From contig CAVPPH010000001.1 of NCBI GenBank assembly GCA_963707275.1, forward strand, positions 310,001 through 374,000: a stretch of DNA of 64,000 nucleotides. The letters run 5' to 3'. Within the stretch, counting starts at the first letter, position 1. Every line of letters begins with the position of its first letter. Both the position numbers and the translations under genes were made by a program. This document shows, piece after piece, positions 42,983 through 52,067 of the stretch. The notes under the pieces were generated by a model. That model searched no databases, had not been told where the DNA came from, and was given only the letters and a program-made list of their open reading frames with translations. The stretch is from JACKBK01 sp963707275. Its GTDB lineage: Bacteria; Chloroflexota; Anaerolineae; JAAEKA01.

Positions 42983-44065
42983 ATGCAAGAGATCGCACCC
43001 GGCGTCTACGTCAACCTGGATTTCCGCGGCTGCAATGTCGGTTTGATCGAGACCGCCGACGGCAACATCCTTATCGACACGCCGATGATCCCGTCGGAGA
43101 GCCGTCGTTGGCTGGAGTACATCCGCCAGATCACGGGCAACAAACCGATATTGTACGTCATCAACACCGACCACCACCGCGGTCACGTGCTGGGCAACCA
43201 GTACTACGACGCGCCGGTGATCGCGCACGACCTGGCGTGGAAGAACATGCGCGGCTACGGCGCTAACTTCTGCCAGCGCGTCGTCGACTCGTTCAAGCGC
43301 GAGCCGAAGATACAGGCTGAGCTGGCTGATCTGCGCATCGTCCGGCCGACCATCACCTTCGACACCCGCATGGACATCGACCACGGCGGGCGAACAGTGC
43401 GCCTGATCCATGTCGGCGGACACACCGAAGCCACCATCGTCATCTGGTTGCCAGAGGAGAAGGTTCTTTTTGCCGGCGACACCGTCTGGTGGGACCAGCA
43501 TCCCTACATGGCGCAGGCCAACAGCAAGCAATGGCTGGACGCGCTGCGCCAGATCCGCAAGCTGCACCCACAGATCATCGTGCCGGGCCACGGCCCTCTG
43601 ACCACCGTCGAGGCTACCGAGCCGCTGTCGGCCTACATCCGCTACGTTCGCCGCCAGGTGCGGATCCGTATCAACCGCGGCTATTCCAAGCAGGAAACCG
43701 CCAGTTCGCTGGTCAAGCAACTGGTGCCGATGTTCACCGTCAACCCCGATCGGCGCGGCAAGATCGAGTCGCAGATCAAGCAGGCAATCAATCGCGTCTA
43801 CAACGAGTACAAGAAGGGCGCTGAGGCCGAGGCTGAGGAACGGGACGAAGAGGAGGAGAAGGACATCGTTTCCGACGAAGTTGAAGAGACCGAGAAAGAC
43901 ACCGAAGAAGGCATTGTTGTTGACGACGACGTCGATGACCGCAACGAAGCCGAGGACGGTGGCGCGCCAACCGACTATGACGACGATCTGGACGATGACG
44001 ATGAGGACGACGACGAGGATGATGAGGACGACGAAGATCTCGACGAAGACGACGCCGCTGATTGA
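42983..44065 (+). CDS. MBL-fold protein with a long acidic C-terminal tail
   Basis: Residues 1-250 form a metallo-beta-lactamase fold with the metal motif as VINTDHHRGHVLGNQ, then LIHVGGHTEATIVIW, LFAGDTVWWDQHP and IVPGHGPLT. The first motif differs from the common THxHxDH: a glycine replaces the aspartate, so activity may be altered. Residues about 275-360 are almost only Asp and Glu, with runs such as DDDLDDDDEDDDEDDEDDED, and are probably disordered. The tail could bind metals or basic partners. ATG 42983 has only a weak AACGAGA site. A 291-base region follows that holds no gene I can support. Confidence 0.82.
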   Translation: MQEIAPGVYVNLDFRGCNVGLIETADGNILIDTPMIPSESRRWLEYIRQITGNKPILYVINTDHHRGHVLGNQYYDAPVIAHDLAWKNMRGYGANFCQRVVDSFKREPKIQAELADLRIVRPTITFDTRMDIDHGGRTVRLIHVGGHTEATIVIWLPEEKVLFAGDTVWWDQHPYMAQANSKQWLDALRQIRKLHPQIIVPGHGPLTTVEATEPLSAYIRYVRRQVRIRINRGYSKQETASSLVKQLVPMFTVNPDRRGKIESQIKQAINRVYNEYKKGAEAEAEERDEEEEKDIVSDEVEETEKDTEEGIVVDDDVDDRNEAEDGGAPTDYDDDLDDDDEDDDEDDEDDEDLDEDDAAD

Positions 44066-44356
44066 AATGGGTGTATTCAAGATCGATTGTTTCCCGTTCC
44101 GTGCAGTCTCCTGACCGCACCGGGCGCCGCTCGGTCGGGAGATCTCGCTCGGGCCGTTTTGACCACACCCGATTGAGGTTACCGGCTGGTATAGCAAAGC
44201 ATGTTGGAGCCAGCCGGCGCCTCCGACTGAGCTTGCTTCAACCGCGAATTCATTCGGAGGCCCCGTCACGGTGCGACGAGCGGATTAACCGCACCCGTTC
44301 CTCAGCCAAACACCCCAGGACGCCACACTTTGCCCCGCTCACAATTGACACCTTCC

Positions 44357-45401
44357 ATGATCGACATGGCATCTGCCACCGTTCCGCTGGTCGACATCAC
44401 GCGTGGCCAGATCGTCGAAAGCCGCCATCTCGGCGCGCTGGCGGTCGTTGAACTCGACCGGTCGGCTGCTTGCCAGTGCGGGCGATCCCTTTTACACCAC
44501 TTACCTGCGCTCGTCGGCCAAACCATTTCAGGCGCTGCCCATCGTCGCTAGCGGCGCGTTTGATCACAGCGGTCTGGCGCAGGATGCTCTGGCGCTGATG
44601 TGCGCCTCACACCACGGCACGGAAGAACACGTCGCCGTCTGCCAGCGCATTCTCGACGCCAGTGGCCTGGATGTGTCAGCTCTGCGCTGCGGCGTCCACT
44701 GGCCAATCGACGAGGAAGCGACCCGCCGGCTGGCTGCGGCCGGCCTGACCCCCGATCTGCGTCACAACAACTGCTCCGGCAAGCATTCCGGGATGCTGAC
44801 CCTGGCGACCTTCTGGGGCTGCGCCGACAGCGACTACACCGACCCGCACCATCCCGTCCAGGCGGCCATCTTGCAGGGCCTGGCTGGGCTGGTCAGCCTG
44901 CCAGCTGGTGACATTCTGGTCGCACCCGACAACTGCACTGTCCCCGCCTTCGCTTTGCCGCTGGCTAACGCCGCGCTGGCCTACGCGCGACTGATCGATC
45001 CGGCCGCACCACCGGAGGCCGGTCGCATCGTGGCGGCCATGCAAGCGTATCCGCACCTGATATCGGGCCGCGGTGCATTGGATGACACGCTGATGCGCGC
45101 GGGCGCGGGCGCGCTCGTCGCCAAGGGTGGGGCGGAGGGCTACCAGGGCATCGGCATCCGCACGCCCGATGGCCTCTCGCTGGGCTTCACGCTGAAGATG
45201 GCCGACGGCGCGGGGCGCGCCAAAGGGCCGGTGATTTACGCCGTGCTGGAGCGTCTGGGGCTGGTGAACCAGGACGTGCTGGCGTCGTTGGAATCGCTGC
45301 GCTGTCCCGAGGTGCGCAACCATCGTCAGGTCGTGGTCGGTGAGATGCGCCCGGCCTTCGAACTGACCGTGTACGATCCACCGCTGGAGTTTGTCTCTTG
45401 A
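44357..45401 (+). CDS. L-asparaginase (PF06089-like, asparaginase II), frameshifted near 44456
   Basis: The N-terminus (MIDMASATVPLVDITRGQIV and then ALAVVELD) is read from ATG 44357. At about 44456 one surplus C moves the reading to the frame open from 44403 to 45401, which gives GRLLASAGDPFYTTYLRSSA and KPFQALPIVASGAF. Later family motifs are LMCASHHGTEEH and NNCSGKHSGMLTLA. The intact protein would be about 348 residues and hydrolyse asparagine to aspartate in the cytoplasm. The stop overlaps the next gene by 4 bases. A late internal start in the second frame is unlikely because it would drop the first strand. Confidence 0.8.
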
Positions 45402-47380
45402 GTACAGCGCGGCAGCCTGCTCTGCCGCCATGGGTGCGTTGGGGGATGACAGTCGCCGGGCTGGCGCTGATGGCCGGCGCGTTGGTGATTGTCCCGCTGT
45501 GGCCGGGCGCGTCACGGCTGACGCCGTTCAACAGTAGCCTGCTGAGCGAGGTGCGGGTCAGCGCCGCGTTGCTGGGTGCGCTGCTGCTGCTTCTGGCGTG
45601 GCTCAGTCCGCAGATCGCCGCGCTTGGCGGCCGCCTCGCCCGGCCGCTGGACGCCGCCGAACGCTGGCTTTCGCCTGGTTACCGCTGGTGGATACTGCTG
45701 CTGGCGGCCACGGGGATCATGGCGCTAGTGCTGGCAGCCTACAGTATCACCCGGTTCAACCATTTCAACGCCAAGGCCTACGACCTTGGGCTGCACGCGC
45801 AAGTGTTCTGGAACACGAGCCACGGGCGGCTTTTCGCCGGGTCTATCGAGGTGGACAACTATCTGGGCGACCACGTCTCGCCGATCATCCTGCTGCTGGC
45901 GCCGCTGTATCGACTGGTACCTGACCCGCGACTACTGCTCATTTTGCAAGCTGTCGCGCTAGCGTCGGGCGCACTGCCGCTGGCGCTGCTGGCGCGCCGC
46001 CGGCTTTCAGTCACACCCCGCCTCTTGTCGCTGCTGCTGGCGCTGATCTTCCTGACCTATCCGGCGCTGGGGTTTGTCAACCGCTTCGAGTTTCACGAGG
46101 AAGTGCTGATCGTGCCGCTGCTATTGGCAGCGTTTCTGGCGCTGGAGGCTCGCCGCGCCGGCTGGATGAGCCTGGCGTTGCTGGTGGCGCTGTTGTGCAA
46201 AGAGGATGTCGGACTGACGGTCGCGGCGTTCGGGCTGTTCGCCTGGTGGCGCGCACGTTCGTTTGGTGATCCAGAGGTTGGGCGGGGAAACGGGCAAGGT
46301 GACGGGCGGGAAGACCCCGCCCCTACAGGCGCGAACGGGAGGCAGCGGCAGGCAAGCGGCCGGCGGATGAAGACGAGCGGGCTGGCGTGGGCGGTGGCCG
46401 GCGTCGTCTGGTCGTTGCTGGCGCTGTTGGTGGTCATTCCCGCCTTCCGCAACGCGCCGTCTGATACACTGACCCGTTACTCGTGGCTGTTGGCTGGTCC
46501 GTCTGACGTGCTGGGCAATCCGGGCCGTATCGCGCAACACCTGCTGGCCGACCCGCGACGACTATGGATGCTGGTTAAGTTCCTGCTACCGGTAGGATTC
46601 ACGTCGCTACTCAGCCCGGCTGTCTTGGTTAGCTTGCCCGCCCTGGCGGTCAACTGGCTGGCAGGCAATCTCTACCAGTCGTCGATTTACTTCCACTACG
46701 CGGCGGCTACGATCCCGGTGGTGTTTGCCGCTGCGGTGTACGGCACAGAAAGGGCGATTGGAAGGGGAAGGGAGGGAACTGAGGGAAAGGAAGGGAACGA
46801 AGGAGAGAGGCGCGGGGAGGTCGGGCGGGCGGCGGCGCGAGGGGCCTTGGTGTCGGTTTGGCTGGTGGCGTGTGCGTTGCTGGCGTTGAGTTTTGACCAG
46901 TTCTGGCAAGCACGCACGGGGCAGGCTGACTGGGAGAACTATGGACTGGCATGGCAGGTGTCGCCGGAAAGCGTGACAGCATTTCACGCCGCGGCTGAGT
47001 TGCTGCCTGTCGATGGCGGGTTGGCGACCACTGAGGCCTACGCGCCGCACCTGGCCAACCGGCAGGAGTTGTTCCTGCTGCACGACTCACGTATCGTGCG
47101 CGTGGCCGACCGGGTCGACTGGGTGTTGGTGGATCTGAACGACCATCGCTACGGCGTCCAGCCGCGCCAGTATTACGGCCTGCTGCGCTGGGTCGCCGAC
47201 AAGCGTGGCCTGGATGTGTGCTATTTTGGGCGGGATGTCGTGCTGCTGGGAGTGGGATGTGACGACCCTGCGGCTGCTACCGCCTACGACAGCCGGCTGA
47301 CCACCCTGCAGCAGGAAGTCGTCCGCGAGAAGGTCGATCAGGCACTGCTGGAGTTTCTCGGCCCCGAATACTTCCGGTAA
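45398..47380 (+). CDS. DUF2079 polytopic membrane protein
   Basis: The 660-residue protein has about a dozen helices and the DUF2079 signature KAYDLGLHAQVFWNTSHGRL followed by DNYLGDHVSPIILLLAPLY. The family is distantly GT-C-like. The TTG at 45398 overlaps the asparaginase stop; a later start is possible. Two low-complexity insertions are unusual: residues about 293-330 translate a GGGCGGGG palindrome and G/R-rich DNA (46280-46327), and residues about 455-475 translate a purine-rich tract (46759-46820, GREGTEGKEGNEGERRG). Both fall in cytoplasmic or extracellular loops. Confidence 0.85.
   Translation: MSTARQPALPPWVRWGMTVAGLALMAGALVIVPLWPGASRLTPFNSSLLSEVRVSAALLGALLLLLAWLSPQIAALGGRLARPLDAAERWLSPGYRWWILLLAATGIMALVLAAYSITRFNHFNAKAYDLGLHAQVFWNTSHGRLFAGSIEVDNYLGDHVSPIILLLAPLYRLVPDPRLLLILQAVALASGALPLALLARRRLSVTPRLLSLLLALIFLTYPALGFVNRFEFHEEVLIVPLLLAAFLALEARRAGWMSLALLVALLCKEDVGLTVAAFGLFAWWRARSFGDPEVGRGNGQGDGREDPAPTGANGRQRQASGRRMKTSGLAWAVAGVVWSLLALLVVIPAFRNAPSDTLTRYSWLLAGPSDVLGNPGRIAQHLLADPRRLWMLVKFLLPVGFTSLLSPAVLVSLPALAVNWLAGNLYQSSIYFHYAAATIPVVFAAAVYGTERAIGRGREGTEGKEGNEGERRGEVGRAAARGALVSVWLVACALLALSFDQFWQARTGQADWENYGLAWQVSPESVTAFHAAAELLPVDGGLATTEAYAPHLANRQELFLLHDSRIVRVADRVDWVLVDLNDHRYGVQPRQYYGLLRWVADKRGLDVCYFGRDVVLLGVGCDDPAAATAYDSRLTTLQQEVVREKVDQALLEFLGPEYFR
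46280..46327. repeat. GTAGGGGC-type palindrome captured inside the DUF2079 gene
   Basis: GGGCGGGG (46280-46287) pairs with CCCCGCCC (46315-46322), followed by CTACAG, the reverse of the TGTAGGGG end seen at 9570. It is read in frame as part of a loop of the membrane protein. Confidence 0.5.
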
Positions 47381-47389
47381 CTTCGTAGA

Positions 47390-47473
47390 AGTTCGACTTT
47401 GCCGAAAAAGTCGAACTCTTTTGCGATGCACGTTTGCTCTTGAGAAGCTCGACTTTGCTGAAAAGTCGAGCTT
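47390..47473 (+). terminator. Tandem intrinsic terminators
   Basis: Hairpin one pairs AGTTCGACTTT (47390-47400) with AAAGTCGAACT (47407-47417). Hairpin two pairs AAGCTCGACTTT (47445-47456) with AAAGTCGAGCTT (47462-47473). Both have 5-base loops of the form GCYGA and T-rich flanks. They end the thrC-to-DUF2079 stretch. Confidence 0.75.
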
Positions 47474-47515
47474 TCTGCGATATTGAGATTTCCCTACAGG
47501 ATCGCGCGCTTTGGT

Positions 47516-47545
47516 TTGACAACCGGGCGACCTGTGTGCTAGACT
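47516..47545 (+). promoter_or_regulatory. Probable promoter of the M36 protease gene
   Basis: A consensus TTGACA (47516-47521) is followed after 18 bases by TAGACT (47540-47545). A leader of about 180 bases leads to ATG 47735. With the tandem terminators this accounts for the 354-base gap 47381-47734. Confidence 0.5.
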
Positions 47546-47734
47546 TGCACCCCGTTACGGGTCGGTGGTTCAGCGCTAACGCGTTGCAATCATCGGGCGA
47601 ACGACAGACCAATTTGTATCACCCGCGCACGTAGTTATGCGGGTAGCCGGGGAGGCACAATCGATAGGCGCCGGCGCAATTCGACGACCGGCGTCAGGCA
47701 TCCGTCTTTCACGTTCCGTTCCAAGGAGACAAGG

Positions 47735-48721
47735 ATGAGCAAGTTCCGCGTGTTAAGTGTCGTAATCGCGACCGTGTTGGTGCTGTTGGCAGGCTTGCCT
47801 GCCGCCGCTACGCCTGAGCCTGCGGTCCAGACTGCGCCTGCAGGCAACCAGGACGCGCCCGGCGCGTTCCTGACCGGACCTAACCAGGGCGACGCTCTGG
47901 ACATCGCACTGGCGTACCTTCAACAGGCCGGCGAGAGTTTCGGCCTCGCCGCTGGCGATCTGGCCGATCTGGCGGTGACCGACCGCTACACCACCCGCCA
48001 CAACGGCGTCACTCACGTCTACCTGCGCCAGCGGCTGGGCGGCATCGAGGTCTTCGGCGCCAACGTCAACATCAACATTGCCGCCGACGGCAGCGTCATC
48101 AGCATGGGTGAGGCGCTGATCCCCGGTCTGTCCAAGGCTGTTAACAGTGACGCGCCGGCCCTGTCTGCAGCGCAGGCAATTGAGGCCGCTGCCGCGAGCC
48201 TGGGCCTCAAGCTGAGCCAGTCGCTGGAGGTCATGGAATCGTCCGGCGGCGCGGATCAGGCGATGCTGTTCAGCGATGGCGGCATCTCACTGGAGCCAAT
48301 TCCGGCCAAGCTCGTCTACCAGCCTGTGGCTGACGGCGCGGTGCGGCTGGCCTGGAACGTGGCCATTTACCAACTGGACGCGCTGCACTGGTGGGACATG
48401 CGTGTCGATGCCGAGAGCGGCAAGGTGCTAGACCGGTTCGACTACGTGGTCAACGACAGCTTCAGTGGGCCGGCGCCGGCAGGCAGCCAGACTTCGCTCG
48501 CTGGCGGGCCGCTGGGCGGCTGCGGTTGCTCAGCCGGAGGTGGGCGGCGGACAGTACACCGTGTTTTCCGCGCCGGTGGAAAGCCCCAGCCACGGCAGCC
48601 GCAGTGCTGTCAGCGATCCGGCCAACGCGCTGGCCTCCCCCTTTGGCTGGCACGACATCAACGGCGCGATCGGGGCCGAGTACACCACCACCCAGGGCAA
48701 CAACGCCCACGCCTACACTGA
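47735..48721 (+). CDS. M36 fungalysin-type metalloprotease, signal peptide and propeptide segment
   Basis: The start MSKFRVLSVVIATVLVLLAG is a signal peptide, preceded by AAGGAGACAAGG. Residues about 45-230 are an FTP-type propeptide, with NGVTHVYLRQRLGGIEVFGA and NVNINIAADGSVISMGEALI. The segment ends DKxDALHWWD-like as RFDYVVNDSF. Real sequence leaves this frame near 48525, after SLAGGPLGG, and passes to the frame containing VGGGQYTVFSAPVESPSHGS. The protein is then spread over four frame changes to 51559. It would be a secreted zinc protease of about 1,270 residues. Confidence 0.82.
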   Translation: MSKFRVLSVVIATVLVLLAGLPAAATPEPAVQTAPAGNQDAPGAFLTGPNQGDALDIALAYLQQAGESFGLAAGDLADLAVTDRYTTRHNGVTHVYLRQRLGGIEVFGANVNINIAADGSVISMGEALIPGLSKAVNSDAPALSAAQAIEAAAASLGLKLSQSLEVMESSGGADQAMLFSDGGISLEPIPAKLVYQPVADGAVRLAWNVAIYQLDALHWWDMRVDAESGKVLDRFDYVVNDSFSGPAPAGSQTSLAGGPLGGCGCSAGGGRRTVHRVFRAGGKPQPRQPQCCQRSGQRAGLPLWLARHQRRDRGRVHHHPGQQRPRLH

Positions 48722-50174
48722 CACCGATAACAACAACTCTCCCGACTCGGGCAGCTCGCCCAGCGGCGGCAGCGGCTTGGTCTTCGACCTGCCGCTGGAC
48801 CTGGGCCAGGCGCCCTCGGCCTACCGGCCCGCAGCCGTGACCAACTCTGTTCTACTGGAACAACCTGGTCCACGACGTGATGTACCAGTACGGCTTCGAC
48901 GAGGTCAGCGGCAACTTCCAGGAGAACAACTACGGGCGCGGTGGCAGCGCCAGCGACTACGTATACGCCGAGGCGCAGGACGGCGGCGGCACCAACAACG
49001 CCAACTTCGCCACCAACGTGGACGGCATCAACCCGCGCATGCAGATGTACGTCTGGAACTACACCAACCCCAACCGCGACGGCGACTTCGACAACGGCAT
49101 CATCGTCCACGAGTACGGCCATGGCATCTCCACCCGTCTGACGGGCGGGCCCGGCACTGCCAGTTGTCTCAACAACACCGAGCAGATGGGCGAGGGCTGG
49201 AGCGACTTCTTCGGCATTCTGATGACCATCGAGCCGGGCGACACGGGCACCGACCGCCGCGGCGTTGGCACCTACGCACTGGGCCAGGCGACCACCGGCA
49301 ACGGCATCCGCTCCTACCCCTACAGCACCAACATGTCCATCGACCCGCGCACCTACAACGAGATCAAGACCGCCGCGGTGCCCCACGGCGTCGGCTCGAC
49401 CTGGACTGCCATGCTGTGGGACATGACCTGGGCGCTGATCGACCAGTACGGCTTTCGATCGCCGATCTCTACAACGGAACCGGCGGCAACAACATCGCCC
49501 TGCAACTGGTGATGGATGGTCTCAAGCTACAGCCGTGCAGCCCCGGCTTCGTGACTGGCCGCGACGCCATCCTGCAGGCCGATCAGGTCAACAACGGTGG
49601 TGCGAACCAGTGCCTGATCTGGAACGCCTTCGCCAAGCGCGGTCTGGGTTACAGCGCCAGCCAGGGCAGCTCAGGCAGCCGCAGCGACGGCGTCGAAGCC
49701 TACGACGTGCCCGCCGCCTGTCTGGCAAATCTCAAGATCACCAAGTCGGCCAGCCCGGCCACTGCCACTGCCGGCCAGCCGTTGACCTACTCGCTGTTGG
49801 TGGAAAACCAGACGGCCAGCACACTGAGCGATGTCACCATCACGGACAACGTGCCGGCTGGCACGAGCTACGCCGGGCAGGCCACGTGCGGCGGCAGCGA
49901 GTCGGGCGGTGTGGTGACCTTCAACCTGGGAAACATGAACGTCGGCGCGTCGCAGACATGTAGCTTCAATGTGACTGTGAACTCCGGTTCGGGAACGACG
50001 ACCTATCTCACTGACGACATGGAGAGTGGCAGCGGCGCCTGGAGCGCGACCGCCGGCAGCGGCTCCTACAACTGGAACCTGGGCACGGCCAATGCCCACA
50101 GCCCGACGCACGCCTGGTTCGCACAGGACGTGCCGGCGTCACTGACCAATATCTGGCGACATCCAGCGCGGTGA
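48465..50174 (+). CDS. M36 protease, segments 48525-48840 and 49455-50150
   Basis: This single frame carries two separate stretches of the protease. The first (about 48525-48840) reads AVSDPANALASPFGWHDING to YRPAAVTN and leads into the catalytic domain. The second (about 49455-50150) reads DLYNGTGGNNIALQLVMDGL, ends the catalytic domain, and adds a DUF11-like domain (KSASPATATAGQPLTYSLLV) and the start of a jelly-roll-like domain. Codons between 48841 and 49455 in this frame are spurious; the true sequence there is in the frame of 48877-49512. Confidence 0.7.
   Translation: MGRRRQAARLRSLAGRWAAAVAQPEVGGGQYTVFSAPVESPSHGSRSAVSDPANALASPFGWHDINGAIGAEYTTTQGNNAHAYTDTDNNNSPDSGSSPSGGSGLVFDLPLDLGQAPSAYRPAAVTNSVLLEQPGPRRDVPVRLRRGQRQLPGEQLRARWQRQRLRIRRGAGRRRHQQRQLRHQRGRHQPAHADVRLELHQPQPRRRLRQRHHRPRVRPWHLHPSDGRARHCQLSQQHRADGRGLERLLRHSDDHRAGRHGHRPPRRWHLRTGPGDHRQRHPLLPLQHQHVHRPAHLQRDQDRRGAPRRRLDLDCHAVGHDLGADRPVRLSIADLYNGTGGNNIALQLVMDGLKLQPCSPGFVTGRDAILQADQVNNGGANQCLIWNAFAKRGLGYSASQGSSGSRSDGVEAYDVPAACLANLKITKSASPATATAGQPLTYSLLVENQTASTLSDVTITDNVPAGTSYAGQATCGGSESGGVVTFNLGNMNVGASQTCSFNVTVNSGSGTTTYLTDDMESGSGAWSATAGSGSYNWNLGTANAHSPTHAWFAQDVPASLTNIWRHPAR
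48877..49512 (+). CDS. M36 protease, catalytic segment
   Basis: From about 48845 the frame gives LFYWNNLVHDVMYQYGFDE, then the zinc site IIVHEYGHGISTRLTGG, with the HExxH histidines and general base, and GEGWSDFFGILMTIEP, which supplies the third zinc ligand. These are diagnostic of the M36 fungalysin family. A surplus T at about 48845 and a 2-base gain near 49455 flank this segment. Beyond YGF at its end the frame is spurious. Confidence 0.85.
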   Translation: MMYQYGFDEVSGNFQENNYGRGGSASDYVYAEAQDGGGTNNANFATNVDGINPRMQMYVWNYTNPNRDGDFDNGIIVHEYGHGISTRLTGGPGTASCLNNTEQMGEGWSDFFGILMTIEPGDTGTDRRGVGTYALGQATTGNGIRSYPYSTNMSIDPRTYNEIKTAAVPHGVGSTWTAMLWDMTWALIDQYGFRSPISTTEPAATTSPCNW

Positions 50175-51559
50175 ACCTCAGCGGCGCGCCGGTACTCAGC
50201 TTCTGGCACAACTACGCCACCGAATCAAACTACGACGGTGGTGTGGTGGAGATCTCTGCCAACGGCGGCGCCTGGACCGATCTTGGTTCGCTGATCACTC
50301 AGAACGGCTACAACAGCTCGATCTCATCTACCTACGGCAACCCCATTGGCGGCCGGCAGGCCTTCTCTGGCAATAGCGGGGGCTACCTGGAGACACGCGT
50401 CAATCTGAGCAGCTACGCCGGCCAGAGCGTTCGCATTCGCTTCCGTCTCGGCACGGACAGCAGCGTCTCCAGCACTGGCTGGTACGTGGACGACGTGAAG
50501 ATCGCGGACGAAGTTGCAATTAACAACACCGCTTGCGTTAGCGCTACGGGCGGCAACAACGACTGTGACTCGATTAGTACCACGGTCCTGTCCGGTTCAG
50601 GTCAGACGCCGACGCCAACCAATACGCCGATTCCGCCAACACCGACGGCAACGAATACGCCAATTCCACCAACACCGACGGCGACGAACACGCCGATCCC
50701 GCCGACAGCGACCAACACACCGATCCCGCCGACGCCGACCAACACGCCGGTACCGCCAACGCCGACCGCTACACCTCCTGCCGGTACGGACCGCATCTAC
50801 GTCAGCTCGAGCACCGGCGGAAATGCTGGCGGCGTCAGCTTCCAGGATGAGGACATCCTCCGCTACGACATGGGAACCGGTACCTGGGCGATGATCTTCG
50901 ACGGCTCCGATGTCGGCGTGACGGCCGATCTGAACGCTCTGCGCATCGTGACCAATGGCGCTGGCAACATCACCAGCATTCTGATGAGCTTCCAGACAGC
51001 AGCCATCATAGGTTCGCTAGGTACGGTGGACAACTCGGACATTGTTGAGTTTCTGCCAACCGAACTGGGGCCGACCACGGCAGGCACCTTCTCACTGTAC
51101 TTCGACGGTTCTGACGTTGGGTTGACTACAACCGGAGAGGACATCGATGGCTTCTCCTTCCTGCCCGATGGCCGGATGATCGTAACGACGGTCGGCAGCT
51201 TCAGCGTGCCCGGTGTATCGGGCGCGGACGAGGATCTGGCAGCTATCACGCTCTCGCAAACAGGCGGCAGTACCATCGGAACATGGGAGTACTACTTCGA
51301 CGGCTCTGATGTCGGTCTCGGAGACTCAAGCACCGAGGATCTGGTCGGCGCCTGGAGAGATCCGTCAAATGGCGACATCTATCTCGGCACTCTGGGAGTG
51401 TTTGGCGTACCTGGGTTGACCGGCGACGGTGCCGACATCTTCATCTGCGCACCGGTCAGCCTGGGAAGCAACACCAGCTGCGCCTTCCGTAGCTACTGGA
51501 GCGGCTCGACCCACGGCTTTGCCGGCGAGGTCATCGACGGCATGTCGATCCAACGGTAG
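50171..51559 (+). CDS. M36 protease, C-terminal accessory segment
   Basis: After the frame change near 50150 the protein continues NLSGAPVLSFWHNYATESNY (a jelly-roll/MAM-like domain), then a Thr/Pro linker of about 60 residues made of TPTNTPIPPTPTATN-like repeats, and then a repeat domain in which FDGSDVG occurs three times (near 50897, 51103 and 51299), each followed by an acidic line such as TEDLVGAW. The last repeat is a variant with YWSGSTHGF. This end region looks like a propeller of unknown role. An intrinsic terminator follows. Confidence 0.75.
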   Translation: MNLSGAPVLSFWHNYATESNYDGGVVEISANGGAWTDLGSLITQNGYNSSISSTYGNPIGGRQAFSGNSGGYLETRVNLSSYAGQSVRIRFRLGTDSSVSSTGWYVDDVKIADEVAINNTACVSATGGNNDCDSISTTVLSGSGQTPTPTNTPIPPTPTATNTPIPPTPTATNTPIPPTATNTPIPPTPTNTPVPPTPTATPPAGTDRIYVSSSTGGNAGGVSFQDEDILRYDMGTGTWAMIFDGSDVGVTADLNALRIVTNGAGNITSILMSFQTAAIIGSLGTVDNSDIVEFLPTELGPTTAGTFSLYFDGSDVGLTTTGEDIDGFSFLPDGRMIVTTVGSFSVPGVSGADEDLAAITLSQTGGSTIGTWEYYFDGSDVGLGDSSTEDLVGAWRDPSNGDIYLGTLGVFGVPGLTGDGADIFICAPVSLGSNTSCAFRSYWSGSTHGFAGEVIDGMSIQR

Positions 51560-51588
51560 AGTCGCCTGCGTGGAAAGGTGAAATGAAA

Positions 51589-51625
51589 AACGTGGCGCTG
51601 TCACCTGGCAGCGCCACGTTTTTTG
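51589..51625 (+). terminator. Intrinsic terminator after the protease gene
   Basis: AACGTGGCGCTG (51589-51600) pairs perfectly with CAGCGCCACGTT (51609-51620), preceded by As and followed by TTTTTG. Confidence 0.88.
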
Positions 51626-51707
51626 TTCAGCGAGGCTATCCGCTCATCAATCCCGCGAAAGTGAGAATCCACGATTCACGAGCGCCAGACTTCCGCCTAC
51701 GCGAGAA

Positions 51708-51845
51708 TTACGCCACATTGAGGCCGATTTTTCGTTTCAGGCGGTGATGGGCAGGTCTGGCCAAAAAACGCGCGACAACTCCCTTGGTGTTGAACGTTCG
51801 GAAACCGTCGCAGGCGATGAAGTTGACCGAGACTTGTCCAAGCTG
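51708..51845 (-). pseudogene. Short minus-strand coding remnant of unknown family
   Basis: A 45-codon open stretch on the minus strand reads VNFIACDGFRTFNTKGVVAR and then FLARPAHHRLKRKIGLNVA before a stop. It looks like the C-terminus of a real protein but has no start codon of its own, and an in-frame stop precedes it. A decayed transposase end is one possibility; I cannot name it. It occupies part of the 508-base gap 51560-52067, which otherwise holds a terminator and a promoter. Confidence 0.3.
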
Positions 51846-51930
51846 CTAGGGCTGGCCTATTTTCGGTAGGTTATGTTACAAGCCAGTGGCTGCGCTGTCG
51901 TGCCATCTCGATCTGCCGTGCAGGTAACCT

Positions 51931-51959
51931 TTGCGTTTATTGCGTAGATCATTTATCAT
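51931..51959 (+). promoter_or_regulatory. Promoter of the exported 225-residue protein
   Basis: TTGCGT (51931-51936) and TATCAT (51954-51959) are 17 bases apart, about 105 bases before the ATG at 52068. Confidence 0.5.
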
Positions 51960-52067
51960 GGCGAGGGTGGCGCTTCTGGTCTACCACAGCTGGCTGGCAG
52001 CAATTACCAGGATGCTTCCACCGGAGTAGCTCTTTTTCAACCACCGAATCACAAGGAGGGTAGTTTC

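Noticed and set aside
42947..44269. Minus-strand ORF of 440 codons opposite the acidic-tail MBL gene
   Set aside because: Its hydrophobic I/V-rich section is simply the reverse complement of the Asp/Glu codons.
50605..50770. Tandem repeat that resembles a short array
   Set aside because: It encodes the Thr/Pro-rich linker of the M36 protease; unit lengths are irregular and there are no unique spacers, so it is not CRISPR.
47735..51559. Programmed frameshifting in the protease gene
   Set aside because: Four shifts in different directions without slippery heptamers, plus similar breaks across the window, point to sequence errors.
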